DNA from: an uncultured Lachnospiraceae bacterium
GTDB lineage: Bacteria; Bacillota; Clostridia; Lachnospirales; Lachnospiraceae
DNA: 62,323 bases
NCBI GenBank assembly: GCA_900319245.1
Contig: ONNQ01000017.1
Location: forward strand, 1-62,323
Direction: 5' to 3'
The translations under genes and the position numbers were made by a program. Each line of letters opens with the position of its first letter. Position 1 is the stretch's first letter. Under the pieces are notes generated by a model. That model worked only from the letters and a program-made list of their open reading frames with translations, did no database searches and had not been told where the DNA came from. Below are positions 1 to 9,306 of the stretch, in pieces.

Positions 1-36
1 TTAACTGGTTTTCGCTAATACGCAATGCGTTATAGA

Positions 37-65
37 GCATCAGTCAGAAATGACTGGTGCTTTTG
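37..65 (+). terminator. Terminator-like hairpin before the tape measure gene
   Basis: A 10-bp stem (37-46 with 51-60, one G-T pair) closes on a GAAA tetraloop and is followed by TTTTGTTTT. It lies between the end of whatever tail gene precedes the window and the tape measure ribosome site (AAAGGAGG, about 80). It may attenuate tail-gene transcription, or belong to the tail-chaperone region, where a programmed frameshift is common in siphoviruses. Nothing else is seen in bases 1-36. Confidence 0.6.
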
Positions 66-93
66 TTTTGCCTGAAAAAGGAGGTGATGAGGT

Positions 94-3000
94 ATGGCAG
101 GAGGAAGAATAAAGGGAATCACAGTCGAGATCGGCGGCGATACAACAGGTCTTGATAAAGCTTTAAAAGGCGTTAACTCGACGATCAAAACCACACAGTC
201 CTCTCTCAAGGACGTGAATAAGCTCCTGAAACTTGACCCTGCTAATACTAACCTCGTCACCCAGAAGCAGAAGCTCCTGAAAGATGCGGTCAACGCCACA
301 AAGGAAAAGCTGGAAGCGCTGAAAACTGCCCAGGAGCAGGCAAGGCAGCAGCTGGAGAATGGTACACTTGGCCAGGACAAGTACGATGCGCTTCAGAGGG
401 AGATCATCGAGACTGAAGAAGAACTGAGGCGCCTTCAGCAGGAAGCGGAAACAACCAGCTCAGCTCTTTCAAAAATCGATGAGGCCGGAAAAAAGTTCGA
501 GAAAGCTGGAGATGCTATAGCCGGGGCCGGCCGTGCTGTTATGCCCGCATCGGCAGCGGTAGCAGGGCTCGGTGTTGCCGCTGTGAAGACCTCGGCGGAT
601 TTTGATTCCGCCATGAGTCAGGTGGCGGCAGTATCCGGAGCGACCGGCGATGACTTTGATGCCCTCCGGGACAAGGCCCGTGAGATGGGATCAAAGACCA
701 AGTTCTCTGCTTCCGAGGCGGCAGATGCCATGAACTACATGGCCATGGCGGGCTGGAAGACAGAGGATATGTTGGGTGGTATCGAAGGCATCATGAACCT
801 TGCTGCAGCATCAGGGGAGGACCTTGCGACCACATCCGATATCGTGACAGATGCATTGACAGCCTTCGGACTGACCGCACAGGACTCCGGTCACTTTGCC
901 GACCTGCTCGCAGCAGCATCGTCAAATGCTAATACGAATGTCTCCATGATGGGTGAGACCTTTAAGTACTGTGCTCCAATCGCTGGTGCTTTGGGTTACT
1001 CTGCGGAAGATACAGCTGAGGCGATCGGCCTTATGGCCAATGCCGGTATCAAGTCCTCACAGGCAGGAACTTCCCTCCGCACGATCATGACAAGGCTCCA
1101 GGGAGAGCTGGAGCTGTCCGGGGAAGCCCTCGGTGATGTCACGATCCAGACCACAAATGCGGATGGATCCATGAGGGAGTTCTCTGATATCATTGCTGAT
1201 TGCCGTGGTGCTTTCTCCAAGATGACCGAATCCGAGAAAGCCGCGGCGGCAGAGACGCTGGTCGGCAAGAATGCCATGTCCGGGTTCCTTGCGCTGATGA
1301 ACGCAGCGCCGGGAGACATTGAGAAACTCGAAACGGCTATCTCCACCTGCTCTGACGAGGTGGACGGATATAGTGGGGCCGCGGAGAAGATGGCAGCGGT
1401 CATGCAGGATAACCTGAACGGCCAGCTCACCATCCTGAAATCCCAGCTTGAGGAACTGGCTATTTCATTCGGAGACGCTCTTATGCCGGCGGTCCGGAAG
1501 ATTGTGACTGTGATCCAGGGGTTCATCGACAAGCTGAACGGCATGAGTGAAGGTCAGAGAAATGCCATTCTCCGTATCGGTCTGTTTGTAGCAGCTTTGG
1601 GACCATTCCTCGTGATACTCGGGACATGTATATCTAAAGTTGGTATCGCCATGCAAGGCTTTGTGAAGCTCGCCGGTGTGTTCGGAAAGCTGAAAGTGGC
1701 GGTGGGAAGTGCCAATGGAATACTTGGGAAGATAGGCGCAGCGCTGGGCGGAATATCCGCTCCGGTCCTCGCAGTCGTTGCAGTGATCGCAGTCCTTGTG
1801 GCTGCGTTTCTCCATTTATGGAGAACAAACGAGGGTTTCCGGGAAGCTATCATCGGGACCTGGGAGAAGATCAAATCCACCATTTCCACATTTGTGGAGG
1901 GGATAAAGCAGCGACTTTCCGACATGGGACTTACCTTTGAGAATATCTCAGCCGCGATCCGCATCATCTGGGACGGACTCTGTCAGTTCCTCGGTCCGGT
2001 ATTTATCGGCGCATTCAATGCCATTGCGGTACACCTTGAGATGATCCTTGGCGTGATTACCGGGATCTTCGATGTGTTCAGCGGCCTGTTTAAAGGAAAC
2101 TGGGACCTGGTATGGCAGGGCGTCAGCGAGATCTTTTCTTCCATATGGGAAGGCATGAAGGGGATATTTGAGGTCGCACTGAATACGATAAAAGGCATCG
2201 CGGAGGTCGTGCTGTCATGGTTCGGGACCACATGGAACGAGGCGTGGACAGCGATTAAGGAGTTCTTCACAGGACTTTGGGATGCACTGGTACTTTTCTT
2301 TACCAGTGTGATGGATAGCATCAAAAATACAGTCAGCACTGTGCTCACCGCGATCAGCCAGACATTTACGAATATCTGGAACGCGATTAAGGAGACAGTG
2401 ACTTCTGTGATCAATGCGATTAAAACTGCCATCACAAACGTGTGGAATGCCATTAAGGAGTTCATCACCTCCACACTGAACAATATCCGTAACACTGCCA
2501 GCTCTGTATGGAACAGCATTAAGACTACGATCACTACGATTGTCAATGCGGTCAAAACTACAATCAGTAATGTATGGAATGCCATCAAGTCCACGACTTC
2601 CAGTGTGTTTGATGGAATCAAGAGTAAGGCGACATCTACCTGGAATGCGATCAAAACAGCGATCGTAAACCCGGTACAGAAGGCAAGGGATATGGTGAAG
2701 GCCGCCATCGACAGGATGCGCTCCTTCTTTAACTTCTCCTGGTCGCTGCCGCACTTAAAGCTCCCGCATGTGAGCATCTGGGGGCACTTCTCCCTGATGC
2801 CGCCATCGACACCACACTTCTCGGTAAGCTGGTATAAGGAAGGCGGTATCATGACGAAACCCACCATGTTTGGGATCAACGGGTCTTCCATCATGGCGGG
2901 CGGCGAAGCAGGCGCGGAAGCGATCCTCCCGCTGAAGGGATTCTATGATCAGCTATCCTCAATGCTAGATGAGAAGCTGAACGTGGCATGGATGGAGAAA

Positions 3001-3135
3001 TACCTGATGATCATTGCTGACAACTCAAGCCGCGGGATCTACCTGGAGGACGGAACCCTTGTGGGGCATCTTCTTCCGGCGATCGACTCCGGGCTTGCAA
3101 AATATAACATGAGAGGGGGGCGTGGGAATCGATGA
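94..3135 (+). CDS. Phage tail tape measure protein (TP901 family)
   Basis: This 1013-residue protein sets the length of the siphovirus tail and helps DNA pass the membrane on infection. Residues 1-130 are charged and coiled-coil-like. Residues about 150-480 carry the Ala/Gly-rich TP901 tape-measure core, with a typical run of 'MNYMAMAGWKTEDML' and 'AGIKSSQAGTSLRT'. Two hydrophobic segments lie near 490-520 and 551-576. Residues about 750-862 are a helical repeat zone in which 'WNAIK' or 'NAIKT' recurs every 11-18 residues, the usual ruler pattern. The start at ATG 94 has a strong AAAGGAGGTGATGAGG leader. The stop overlaps the distal tail gene by 4 bases (ATGA). It is fairly short for a tape measure, so a modest tail is expected. 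Confidence 0.96.
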   Translation: MAGGRIKGITVEIGGDTTGLDKALKGVNSTIKTTQSSLKDVNKLLKLDPANTNLVTQKQKLLKDAVNATKEKLEALKTAQEQARQQLENGTLGQDKYDALQREIIETEEELRRLQQEAETTSSALSKIDEAGKKFEKAGDAIAGAGRAVMPASAAVAGLGVAAVKTSADFDSAMSQVAAVSGATGDDFDALRDKAREMGSKTKFSASEAADAMNYMAMAGWKTEDMLGGIEGIMNLAAASGEDLATTSDIVTDALTAFGLTAQDSGHFADLLAAASSNANTNVSMMGETFKYCAPIAGALGYSAEDTAEAIGLMANAGIKSSQAGTSLRTIMTRLQGELELSGEALGDVTIQTTNADGSMREFSDIIADCRGAFSKMTESEKAAAAETLVGKNAMSGFLALMNAAPGDIEKLETAISTCSDEVDGYSGAAEKMAAVMQDNLNGQLTILKSQLEELAISFGDALMPAVRKIVTVIQGFIDKLNGMSEGQRNAILRIGLFVAALGPFLVILGTCISKVGIAMQGFVKLAGVFGKLKVAVGSANGILGKIGAALGGISAPVLAVVAVIAVLVAAFLHLWRTNEGFREAIIGTWEKIKSTISTFVEGIKQRLSDMGLTFENISAAIRIIWDGLCQFLGPVFIGAFNAIAVHLEMILGVITGIFDVFSGLFKGNWDLVWQGVSEIFSSIWEGMKGIFEVALNTIKGIAEVVLSWFGTTWNEAWTAIKEFFTGLWDALVLFFTSVMDSIKNTVSTVLTAISQTFTNIWNAIKETVTSVINAIKTAITNVWNAIKEFITSTLNNIRNTASSVWNSIKTTITTIVNAVKTTISNVWNAIKSTTSSVFDGIKSKATSTWNAIKTAIVNPVQKARDMVKAAIDRMRSFFNFSWSLPHLKLPHVSIWGHFSLMPPSTPHFSVSWYKEGGIMTKPTMFGINGSSIMAGGEAGAEAILPLKGFYDQLSSMLDEKLNVAWMEKYLMIIADNSSRGIYLEDGTLVGHLLPAIDSGLAKYNMRGGRGNR

Positions 3136-3794
3136 AGAGCATATTTACAGGCGCGCTGATCGGCGACGAGCACACCCTCCGTGACTGGGGCGCCATCATC
3201 ACGAACAGTGACGTGATCGGAATGCCGGAACCAAACACGGTTCTTTTGGAAGTACCTGGCAGGAGTGGCAGGCTTGATCTGTCGGAAGTTCTGACCGGAG
3301 ATGTCACCTACAGCAACAGGGAGATCAAGCTGGAGCTTGCTGCCCAGATGAACAGAGACCGATGGACGGAGACCTGTTTTCACATTTTCAATAAGTTTCA
3401 TGGCCGAGTCGTCCACGTCTCATTCGACGAGGATCCTGTCCACTTTTATGTCGGGAGGTGCTCCATCACAAGCCCGAAGAGAGTGGCAACCGCGGGAACG
3501 ATGGTGATCACGATCGACGCTGAACCTTACCGCTATGAGTCTGAGGTGTATGAGGTAACACTCACAGGTGCAGCTAATACACTGTCCGGGACAGTGGAGA
3601 ACCTGCGGATGCCTGCTGTGCCGAAGGTGACGGTCCCTGGTGCATGCCAGCTTTTTGCCGGCGGGAAAGTTTACGAACTTGCTGCAGGAGAGGATCTCGA
3701 TGTTCCGGGGCTTGTGTTTGGTCCATATGAGAACGCGATCTCTGTGACTGGAGCTTCTTTTATCACGTTCCGCTTCAGGAGGGGGTGTCTGTAA
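3132..3794 (+). CDS. Distal tail protein (Dit, siphovirus tail component family)
   Basis: This 220-residue protein most likely forms the hexameric ring joining the tail tube to the baseplate. The evidence is its position between tape measure and Tal, its length, and the family-like N-terminal pattern (residues 10-50: 'DEHTLRDWGAIITNSDVIGMP', then 'PGRSGRLDLSEVLTG') followed by a beta-rich remainder ending 'FRFRRGCL'. It starts by 4-base overlap with the tape measure gene and ends by a TAATG overlap with the next gene, so the tail genes are translationally coupled. The match rests on pattern and gene order, not on an alignment. Confidence 0.85.
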   Translation: MKSIFTGALIGDEHTLRDWGAIITNSDVIGMPEPNTVLLEVPGRSGRLDLSEVLTGDVTYSNREIKLELAAQMNRDRWTETCFHIFNKFHGRVVHVSFDEDPVHFYVGRCSITSPKRVATAGTMVITIDAEPYRYESEVYEVTLTGAANTLSGTVENLRMPAVPKVTVPGACQLFAGGKVYELAAGEDLDVPGLVFGPYENAISVTGASFITFRFRRGCL

Positions 3795-6514
3795 TGTATC
3801 TGATCTATCTAGACGGGGAGCTATTCTATGATCCCCGCAGTCCGGATAAAGGGCTAACGGATTTGACCCTGGAGATGGAAGTCAATAAGTCCGGGGCACT
3901 GAAGTTCACGATCCCGAAGACGCACCCGCAGATCGATGACCTTAAAAAGATGTATTCCGAACTCTCTGTTTACCAGGACGACGACTGGCTCTACACCGGA
4001 AGGGTACTGTCTGACGGATATGATTTCTATGGGAACCGTACTGTTGAGTGCGAGGGAGAGCTTTCTTACCTCCTCGACAGCATCCAGCGATATCACGAGT
4101 ATCACGACATCAGCGTGAGTGATTATTTCACGGACCTTATCACGAAACACAACAGTGATGTGGATGAGAGAAAGGAGTTCACGGTAGGACAGGTCACGGT
4201 GACAGATCCGAATGACAACCTCTACCGTTACAGCACTTACGAAAATACCTGGAAGACGATCGAGGACAGACTGATCTCAAGGCTGGGTGGCTATATCCGC
4301 ATCCGGCATGAAGACGGGAAGAGGTACATCGATTACATTGAGGACTACGACCACACGAATACACAGGTGATCCGGTTCGGGGAGAACATCCTCGACCTGA
4401 CACGGGAAGGTGACTGCGACTCTCTGGCGACCGTGATCGTGCCTCTTGGAAAGAGAGATGAGGAGACAGATGAGAGACTCACGATCGCTTCTGTGAATGG
4501 AGGGAAGGACTACATTGAGGATACTGATGCGGTCGCTATTTATGGCCGGATCGTAAAGGTCGTGGAGTACGATGACGTGGAACTTCCGGAGAATCTTCTG
4601 AGGAAAGGTCAGGAAGTCCTGGATAGGCAGAAGCTCCTCACTACGACGATCGAGATTACAGCAGTCGACCTGCATCTCATCGATGTGGAGATTGAGCGCT
4701 GCAAGGTCGGAGACAGTATCCGGGTTGTGTCGGAGCCCCATGGACTGGATGACTACATGGTGATCAAGAAGATCTATTTGGACCTTCTACACCCTGAGAA
4801 CTCCAGGCTTACACTTGGAGCGACACTCATCACCCTGGCATCATCCATGTCCCGTGGCACGACAGCAGTCCTGACATCACTCTCTGAGAGGTTTACAGCT
4901 TTCAAACATGTGGTGACGGATAAGCTGCAGGCAACTGACGCAGACATCGGAGCACTACACGCGCAGGTGGGTGAGATCGATACGCTCCTTGCCCAGAAGG
5001 CGGACGTGGTCGACCTGAACGCCACCAATGCCAACGTAGCGGCCCTGCAGGCGGCTGATGCGCGTATTGAGCATTTGGTCGCAGAGAAAGCCGCCATCAC
5101 GGATCTCAATGCCACGAATGCGAATGTCTCGGCCCTGCAGGCAGCAACGGGCAATATTGAGAACCTTCTCGCGGGCAATGCTGGTGTCGGAACTCTGCAG
5201 GCGATCCATCTGACCGGCGACAACATCGTCATCGAGGACGCGACCATTGCCCAAGCTGTGATGGATGACCTTATGGCGGGAAATGTCACTGCGGCGACCA
5301 TCTATACCGACTTTATTAAGATCGGTTCTCAGGACGAGGCGCTCTCCATCGATGGGGCGACGATCCTCATTAAGGATTCGAATAATACTCCCCGCGTCCA
5401 GATCGGTAAGGACGGCCAGGGGAACTTCAACTATTACCTGTGGGATGTATCCGGAAACCTCATCTGGTCCCCGGAAGGTATCACAGCAGACGGTGTACCC
5501 GACGGGCTGATCGTTAACAGCATGGTAGCAAATAATGCCGCCATTGATGGATCGAAGCTCAACATCCGGTCTGTGGCAAGGGAGCTGACAGATGATGGTA
5601 CGCTCTCGGTTGACGCTTCCCGTGTCGTGATGAACGAGACCACGCTGGAAGCAACCTACGAAACAATGAACACTCAGATCGGGGAGAACACGCAGGCCAC
5701 GCAGACGCTGCAGACCCAGGTCCGGGAGGTCCAGGGACAGATCACGCAGAAGGTGTGGCAGTCGGACATCACGGAAGCTGTGACGCCGCTCGGGGAGAGC
5801 ATTACGGAACTCAGCGATCAGTACACCTCCCAGCAGCAGACAATAAACGGGATCATCACCCAGATCGGAAACGTACAGACAACGCTCGAGAGCAAGGCGG
5901 ACGGTTCTACAGTCCAAGCTCTCACGGCAAAGGTCAATACGGTTGAGGAGACGGCTGACGGTATTACCCGGACAGTCTCACAGATCAGCACACAGGTACA
6001 GGGAACAGTCACAGACGTGGCTGTTTTTTATGCGCTGAATAATTCTGAGACAGTGCCGCCTTCCGATGATGATCCGGGATGGAGCCTGGAAGCTCCGGAG
6101 TGGGTGGACAGTATGTACATGTGGCAAAAGACTGTCACAACCTACGCCAGCGGAAATACAAGGACCTCGTCACCGACGTGCCTTTCCGGCGCGGTCGGCG
6201 CTGACGGGGAAGCGGCGGTGCTCCTACGGATCGATTCCAGCCGGGGTACCGTGTTCAAGAACACAGGCGTCACCACAGTCCTTAATGTGACGATCTACTA
6301 CGGCAGCCAGCGGATCACGACCGGGCAGCAGCTGAGGGCTGTGTTCGGAAATACTGCGAGACTCGAGTGGGAGTGGCTTAGGATGGATGAGGACCGCTAT
6401 GGCATCATTTCCGCTTCGGACACAAGGCTTTCCGATGGCGGATTTACTTTTGCACTTAGTCCGGAGGATGTGGACGTGAAAGTCACCTTCCGGTGCAGCA
6501 TGATCATTGATTAA
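3794..6514 (+). CDS. Tail-associated protein (Tal/gp27-like baseplate hub, tail endopeptidase family)
   Basis: This is the large minor structural protein at the tail tip, which in siphoviruses plugs the tube and anchors receptor-binding proteins. I chose ATG 3794 (906 residues) over an upstream GTG at 3785, because AGGAGGG at 3778-3784 sits at the right distance and the ATG overlaps the Dit stop. Residues 1-360 resemble the gp27-like hub. Residues about 400-465 contain two copies of a module around 'DLNATNANVAALQAADARIE' in a coiled-coil setting, and residues 620-735 are a second coiled coil rich in Thr/Gln. The C-terminal 90 residues contain 'GTVFKNTGVTTVLNV', a module that reappears in the next protein. 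No peptidoglycan-hydrolase domain is recognisable, so it is more likely structural than enzymatic. Confidence 0.88.
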   Translation: MYLIYLDGELFYDPRSPDKGLTDLTLEMEVNKSGALKFTIPKTHPQIDDLKKMYSELSVYQDDDWLYTGRVLSDGYDFYGNRTVECEGELSYLLDSIQRYHEYHDISVSDYFTDLITKHNSDVDERKEFTVGQVTVTDPNDNLYRYSTYENTWKTIEDRLISRLGGYIRIRHEDGKRYIDYIEDYDHTNTQVIRFGENILDLTREGDCDSLATVIVPLGKRDEETDERLTIASVNGGKDYIEDTDAVAIYGRIVKVVEYDDVELPENLLRKGQEVLDRQKLLTTTIEITAVDLHLIDVEIERCKVGDSIRVVSEPHGLDDYMVIKKIYLDLLHPENSRLTLGATLITLASSMSRGTTAVLTSLSERFTAFKHVVTDKLQATDADIGALHAQVGEIDTLLAQKADVVDLNATNANVAALQAADARIEHLVAEKAAITDLNATNANVSALQAATGNIENLLAGNAGVGTLQAIHLTGDNIVIEDATIAQAVMDDLMAGNVTAATIYTDFIKIGSQDEALSIDGATILIKDSNNTPRVQIGKDGQGNFNYYLWDVSGNLIWSPEGITADGVPDGLIVNSMVANNAAIDGSKLNIRSVARELTDDGTLSVDASRVVMNETTLEATYETMNTQIGENTQATQTLQTQVREVQGQITQKVWQSDITEAVTPLGESITELSDQYTSQQQTINGIITQIGNVQTTLESKADGSTVQALTAKVNTVEETADGITRTVSQISTQVQGTVTDVAVFYALNNSETVPPSDDDPGWSLEAPEWVDSMYMWQKTVTTYASGNTRTSSPTCLSGAVGADGEAAVLLRIDSSRGTVFKNTGVTTVLNVTIYYGSQRITTGQQLRAVFGNTARLEWEWLRMDEDRYGIISASDTRLSDGGFTFALSPEDVDVKVTFRCSMIID

Positions 6515-6526
6515 AGGAGGATTCTA

Positions 6527-7588
6527 ATGGCTATAAAAAGTTCAGACCAGATCAGTATTGTCGATCTTACTGACGGTTATTCCGTCATGCTGACAAACGA
6601 TTCATTTACATTCGCCGGAAGCACTTCAGCAGCAGTGGCGGGAAGTACTACCACCACAGTCATCGCCATGTGCGGCGGAACACAGGTGGCGGCATCTGTG
6701 GATAACTCGGCCATCGTTGCGCCGAGCGGTGTCACGACTTCTGTGGACACGGATCCCACACAGCCCACGATCACGATCTCAGTATCGAGCTCTGTGACAA
6801 CGGGTGGAACGGTGGATATTCCGGTTTCAATTGACAATGGAAGTATCACCATCCATAAGATGTTCACTTTTCAGATCTCTTTCCGCGGACAGACAGGATA
6901 TAGCGCACAGTGGTATTCGGGAACCGGGATTACAGGAACCTCGACCACGGCGACAGCTTTTCCTGGATCCGGAGTATCGAATGCGCAGGTCGGTGATATG
7001 TACCTGAATACAAGTACCATGAATACATATCGGTGCACGGTCGGCGGTGCAGCTACATCTGCCAAGTGGGTGTATGTAGGAAATATCAAGGGACAGACCG
7101 GAGACGTGGGCCCCGGAGCTATCTGGTACACCGGTACGGCTATCACAGGGACCAGTACGACGCCGACGGCCTTCTCCAATTCCGGCATCACAGCCGCTAA
7201 GGTTGGAGACATGTATCTGAATACCAGCACCTACAATACCTACCGCTGCACAGTGGGTGGGGCTGCTTCTGCAGCGAAATGGGTGTATGTCAGCAACATT
7301 AAGGGAGGAAAAGGAGATCAGGGAAACCCCGGAGCAGATGCCATCACCATGACGGTCACAAGCTCCAACGGCACGATCTTCAAAAACACGGCCGTCGTAA
7401 CAACTCTTACCGCTCATGTATATAAGGCAGGAACAGAGCTGACTGCCTCGCAGATCGCGGCGCTCGGGACCATCAAGTGGTATAAGGACGGATCCTCGAC
7501 GGCAATGTCCACTACGGGGGCCACGCTCAATATCAGTTCCGGGGACGTCACCAATAAGGCGACCTATATCGCACAGCTGGAGGGATAA
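6527..7588 (+). CDS. Phage baseplate/fibre protein with two internal repeats
   Basis: The 353-residue protein is Ser/Thr/Gly-rich with Ig-like beta character throughout and no membrane segment. Residues about 123-186 and 198-255 are near-duplicates built on 'VGDMYLNTSTMNTYRC' and 'AKWVYVGNIKG', each preceded by a short collagen-like Gly stretch ('GQTGDVGPG', 'GGKGDQGNPG'). The C-terminal domain ('SSNGTIFKNTAVVTTLTAHV') matches the last domain of the upstream tail-tip protein. Such Gly-rich hinges and repeated beta modules are usual in Clostridial phage fibres. A good AAAGGAGG site precedes ATG 6527. Role as fibre or accessory baseplate protein is inferred from position and composition. Confidence 0.75.
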   Translation: MAIKSSDQISIVDLTDGYSVMLTNDSFTFAGSTSAAVAGSTTTTVIAMCGGTQVAASVDNSAIVAPSGVTTSVDTDPTQPTITISVSSSVTTGGTVDIPVSIDNGSITIHKMFTFQISFRGQTGYSAQWYSGTGITGTSTTATAFPGSGVSNAQVGDMYLNTSTMNTYRCTVGGAATSAKWVYVGNIKGQTGDVGPGAIWYTGTAITGTSTTPTAFSNSGITAAKVGDMYLNTSTYNTYRCTVGGAASAAKWVYVSNIKGGKGDQGNPGADAITMTVTSSNGTIFKNTAVVTTLTAHVYKAGTELTASQIAALGTIKWYKDGSSTAMSTTGATLNISSGDVTNKATYIAQLEG

Positions 7589-7590
7589 CT

Positions 7591-9306
7591 ATGGCAGTAA
7601 AGGCAAAAGCAGAGATCACGCTCGCAACTATCCGTGATGTGCAGAGCGTTACAAGATACTATCTCCTGCAGAGCTCTACTTCCTCGATGCCTTCAAAGCC
7701 GACAACAAATCCGCCAACGGGAAGCTGGGTAAAAACAGAACCCTCCTATACGTCCGGGAGCACCAACAGCCTGTATCTCACAGACCTTACAGTGTTCACG
7801 GACAGTTCTTTTTCCTATAGCGATGTATCGCTCTCCAGTTCCTACGAAGCCGCCAAGGCCGCCTACAATAAAGCGGTGGCGGCAGAAGGCAAGGCCAGTA
7901 CCGCACTTGCCCAGAGTGTGGAGTATATCGTGGGAACGCAGACGGCAGTGACCGGAAACTGGACAGGCGTTTCGATGGATGGAGCTCTCTATGCAGGGAA
8001 GACGATCGCCTATAAGCTTCCCTATGCTGGAAGCGGAGAAGCAAGTCTGACCCTGACACTGGCGGATGGAAGTACAACGGCTGCAGCTCCTGTGTATATG
8101 AACAACACCAGGGTCACAACACACTATCCACAGTACACCGTTATCAAGATGACCTATGATGGGGCTTCATGGAGAACGGATAATTACTACACGAATAGTG
8201 ACAGCTATGACCGGCGCCTGCATAACAGCGCAATCAAAGCTGCGGCAGCTGTTACTAAATCCCACCTAATTGCAGGTACGGAAGCTGGCTATAAAAACTT
8301 TGCTGCGTCCCTTGTTTTTGATCTCGCATATCCGATCCTCTATGCTTCGGCAGCGATCAGCGCAAATGCCACAGCGAAGACAACCTATGAAGCGTATCCT
8401 GAGGTCGTCTTTTCTACGACCGGGGCGATACAGAGCGGAGCAGCAAATAAGATCCTGTGGCTGAAGGGAACCGTGACAGGTAATACCTTCACGATTGCAG
8501 AGGGTAACTGGCTCACCACGGTAGTCCCATCAGAGGATGACGGGATGTATTATATTCCTCTTGGTGTTATGTCGAGCACTACAACAGGCTATTTTGCGTC
8601 CTCTGACAGGCTCTATGCCTTTGTGGACGGCGCGTTCCAGCCGCTGGACAATGCCTCCAGAAAACTCGCTGAAAAGGCCAGGGAGGAGGTCGCAGATGCG
8701 GAGGAAAGGGTCCGTACTTATACGGAGAGCGCAGTCTCACAGAAAGCGGATGAGATCGAGATCTCCATCAGCACGGTGACGGGAACGCTCGCTGCAGGTA
8801 TCCAGGACTGTCAGGAGAGTATCGCCCAGACTGACGGGGCTCTGACTGATTCAGTGGATACGCTTACGCAGAGGATTTCTGACCAGGAGGATGCGCTGCT
8901 TGACTACAAGCATGAGACCAGCACCTATTTCCGTTTTAATACGGATGGACTCAACATCGGAAAGCAGGAAGATGGCGATGAGTCGCCTTACTCCATCAAC
9001 ATCGACAACGAGAAGATGGGCTTTCTGCAGAACGGCGTAGAGATCGCCTACGTGCAGTACAACAAGATGCACATCAACGCGATCGAGGCAATGGACCGGC
9101 TCTCTGTTGGTGCAGCAGCCGACGGCGGCTACTTTGACTTTATCTCGACAGAATACGGCATGGGTGTGAAATGGAGGGCTGTGAACCAGTCAAATGGAGC
9201 CTCATTGAACATGATGAGAGTGATGGCAAAAAAGGCAGCAGAGTATGAAGCAGTCCGGGATGAGGTCGGAGTGTTCAAGGTGGATTTTGGAGGGGAGGAT
9301 ACATGA
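7591..9306 (+). CDS. Phage baseplate / minor structural protein
   Basis: The 571-residue protein begins right after the previous stop, with its ribosome site (GGAGGG) inside the last codons of that gene. The N-terminal third is Ser/Thr-rich beta structure. Residues about 365-445 form a coiled coil ('KLAEKAREEVADAEERVRTY'). The C-terminal part carries 'FRFNTDGLNIGKQED', a pattern of gp58-like and baseplate upper proteins where a trimeric stalk leads to a beta domain. It ends by overlap (ATGA) with the next gene. It probably acts as the stalk or upper part of the host-binding device. Receptor specificity cannot be read from the sequence. Confidence 0.72.
   Translation: MAVKAKAEITLATIRDVQSVTRYYLLQSSTSSMPSKPTTNPPTGSWVKTEPSYTSGSTNSLYLTDLTVFTDSSFSYSDVSLSSSYEAAKAAYNKAVAAEGKASTALAQSVEYIVGTQTAVTGNWTGVSMDGALYAGKTIAYKLPYAGSGEASLTLTLADGSTTAAAPVYMNNTRVTTHYPQYTVIKMTYDGASWRTDNYYTNSDSYDRRLHNSAIKAAAAVTKSHLIAGTEAGYKNFAASLVFDLAYPILYASAAISANATAKTTYEAYPEVVFSTTGAIQSGAANKILWLKGTVTGNTFTIAEGNWLTTVVPSEDDGMYYIPLGVMSSTTTGYFASSDRLYAFVDGAFQPLDNASRKLAEKAREEVADAEERVRTYTESAVSQKADEIEISISTVTGTLAAGIQDCQESIAQTDGALTDSVDTLTQRISDQEDALLDYKHETSTYFRFNTDGLNIGKQEDGDESPYSINIDNEKMGFLQNGVEIAYVQYNKMHINAIEAMDRLSVGAAADGGYFDFISTEYGMGVKWRAVNQSNGASLNMMRVMAKKAAEYEAVRDEVGVFKVDFGGEDT

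Noticed and set aside
2340-2680. Regular repeats that might suggest a CRISPR array or minisatellite
   Set aside because: They are in-frame helical repeats of the tape measure protein with variable DNA sequence and no spacer structure. No CRISPR array or cas gene is seen in the window.
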